Source of the DNA: a bacterium UBA7470 | GTDB taxonomy: Bacteria > Pseudomonadota > Gammaproteobacteria > Burkholderiales > Burkholderiaceae_C | Direction: 5' to 3' | Length of the DNA stretch: 5,577 nucleotides | Assembly: GCA_002479815.1 (NCBI GenBank) | Contig: DLPA01000184.1 | Span: forward strand, 1 to 5,577 | Shown: in pieces, positions 4,700 to 5,577 of the stretch | Numbering within the stretch: the first letter of the stretch is position 1 | How the letters are laid out: every line of letters starts with the position of its first letter | The notes under the pieces: model-generated | What the model was told of the DNA's origin: nothing | The model's database searches: none | What the model saw: the letters and a program-made list of their open reading frames with translations, nothing else | Translations under genes and position numbers: made by a program

Positions 4700-5577
4700 A
4701 TGAGCCAGCCTACCGTCTATTTCCACCACTACCCCATGTCGCCTTTTGCGGAAAAAGTGCGGCTCATGCTCGGGTACAAGCAACTGACGTGGCAGTCGGT
4801 CATCGTCCCCACCGTCAACCCCAAGCCCGATGTGGTGGCGCTGACAGGGGGCTATCGCAAAACGCCTTTGCTGCAAATCGGCAACGATGTGTTTTGCGAC
4901 ACCGCCCTGATTGCCGATGTGCTGGAGCATCTGGTTCCTACGCCCTCGTTGTACCCCCAAGGGCAAAAAGGGCTGAACCGTGCCGTGGCGCAATGGGCCG
5001 ATCATCACCTGTTTTGGGGGGCAATGGCCTACAACTTCCAGCCCAAGGGCATGGCGCAATTGTTTGAAGGCGCTCCGCCTGAGGCTGTGAAAGCCTTTGG
5101 CGCAGATCGTGGCGCAATGGCAGTGGGCATGACGCGCACCCGTCCTGCCGACGGCACCAGCGCCTACAAAAGCTACTTGCGCCGCATGGCCGACATGCTG
5201 CACGAGCAGGGCGGGGCCACGCCTTACCTCTTGGGCACGTCTGCGCCCAGCTTGGCCGACTTTGCCGCCTACCACTCCGTCTGGTTCACACAGCACCGCG
5301 TTCCGGCCTTGGCTGCGATTTTGGCGACTGCGCCCGCCGTGCAAGACTGGTTGGCCCGCATGACGGCGATTGGGCATGGGCAGATGGTGAAAAGCACGTC
5401 TGACGCGGCCTTAGCCGCCAGCTGTGCCGCTGCCCAAGCGGGCGAGCGTGCCGATATCGCCCTGTTTGGCGAGCAAGACGTGTTCCAAGACGATCACGGC
5501 ATCCCTTTGGGGACGACGGTGACGATTGCAGCCGACAGCTTCGGCACGGAACCCAGCATCGGCATCTTGCGTGCCGC
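4700..5577 (+). CDS. Glutathione S-transferase family protein with C-terminal extension (3' end cut by window)
   Basis: The frame from ATG 4700 stays open to the window edge: 292 full codons with no stop. The N-terminal thioredoxin-like domain (about 1-80) starts VYFHHYPMSPFAEKVRL, with S14 where family catalytic Ser/Cys residues lie. It has the cis-proline motif KTPLL (P56) and D67-T68 in the usual glutathione-binding acidic-hydroxyl position. An alpha-helical GST C-terminal domain (about 92-235) includes LGTSAPSLADFAAY, the conserved N-capping region of the GST core. Residues from about 255 onward look strand-rich (GIPLGTTVTIAADSFG) and exceed the normal 200-230 residue GST length, so an extra domain seems present. 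Only two bases separate this start from the preceding stop codon, so translational coupling is likely. No strong Shine-Dalgarno site is visible. Function could be glutathione conjugation, reduction or isomerisation, and the substrate is not deducible. Confidence 0.88.
   Translation, partial: MSQPTVYFHHYPMSPFAEKVRLMLGYKQLTWQSVIVPTVNPKPDVVALTGGYRKTPLLQIGNDVFCDTALIADVLEHLVPTPSLYPQGQKGLNRAVAQWADHHLFWGAMAYNFQPKGMAQLFEGAPPEAVKAFGADRGAMAVGMTRTRPADGTSAYKSYLRRMADMLHEQGGATPYLLGTSAPSLADFAAYHSVWFTQHRVPALAAILATAPAVQDWLARMTAIGHGQMVKSTSDAALAASCAAAQAGERADIALFGEQDVFQDDHGIPLGTTVTIAADSFGTEPSIGILRA

Noticed and set aside
4445..5377. Minus-strand open frame (310 codons) across the reductase end and GST gene
   Set aside because: It spans two good plus-strand genes, has no domain signature and is rich in Arg, His and Gly as expected of a shadow frame.

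Overview
All genes in this window read left to right on the + strand. The proteins point to a betaproteobacterium of the order Burkholderiales, most likely a sulfur-oxidising member of the Comamonadaceae. That placement rests on the SoxX/SoxB pair, G+C-rich genes with heavy use of TTG for leucine, and an intergenic repeat of a kind I remember as abundant in Acidovorax, Polaromonas and Rhodoferax. It is an inference from memory, not a database result.

Region 1 (1-1985) is the end of a thiosulfate-oxidation (sox) operon. It holds the last 27 codons of a probable soxX, then a 170-bp gap with a G/C-rich inverted repeat, then a complete soxB. SoxX is the small cytochrome c subunit of SoxXA, which loads thiosulfate onto the SoxYZ carrier. 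SoxB is the periplasmic thiosulfohydrolase that releases the terminal sulfone as sulfate. No sox gene follows soxB.

Region 2 (1986-2356) is a 371-bp non-coding boundary. A strong intrinsic terminator (2103-2137) lies almost exactly in the middle of a 29-bp inverted repeat (2009-2037 and 2212-2240, one mismatch). It is followed by a possible weak promoter and a leader with a good ribosome-binding site.

Region 3 (2357-5577) is a four-gene co-directional cluster: a classical short-chain dehydrogenase/reductase, a PaaI-type hotdog acyl-CoA thioesterase, a zinc-free NADP-dependent oxidoreductase of the CurA/YncB (leukotriene B4 dehydrogenase-like) family, and a glutathione S-transferase-family protein cut by the window edge. 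The gaps are 25, 45 and 2 bp, so one transcript is likely. The gene set suggests reductive and hydrolytic handling of acyl-CoA or carbonyl compounds, but the substrate cannot be read from the sequence.

I found no RNA genes, CRISPR, insertion sequence, phage or defence genes. The coding content is conventional. The most unusual signals are non-coding: the terminator nested inside a long inverted repeat, and two coding-strand G-quadruplex motifs that each end about 64 nt before a start codon (soxB and the SDR gene).
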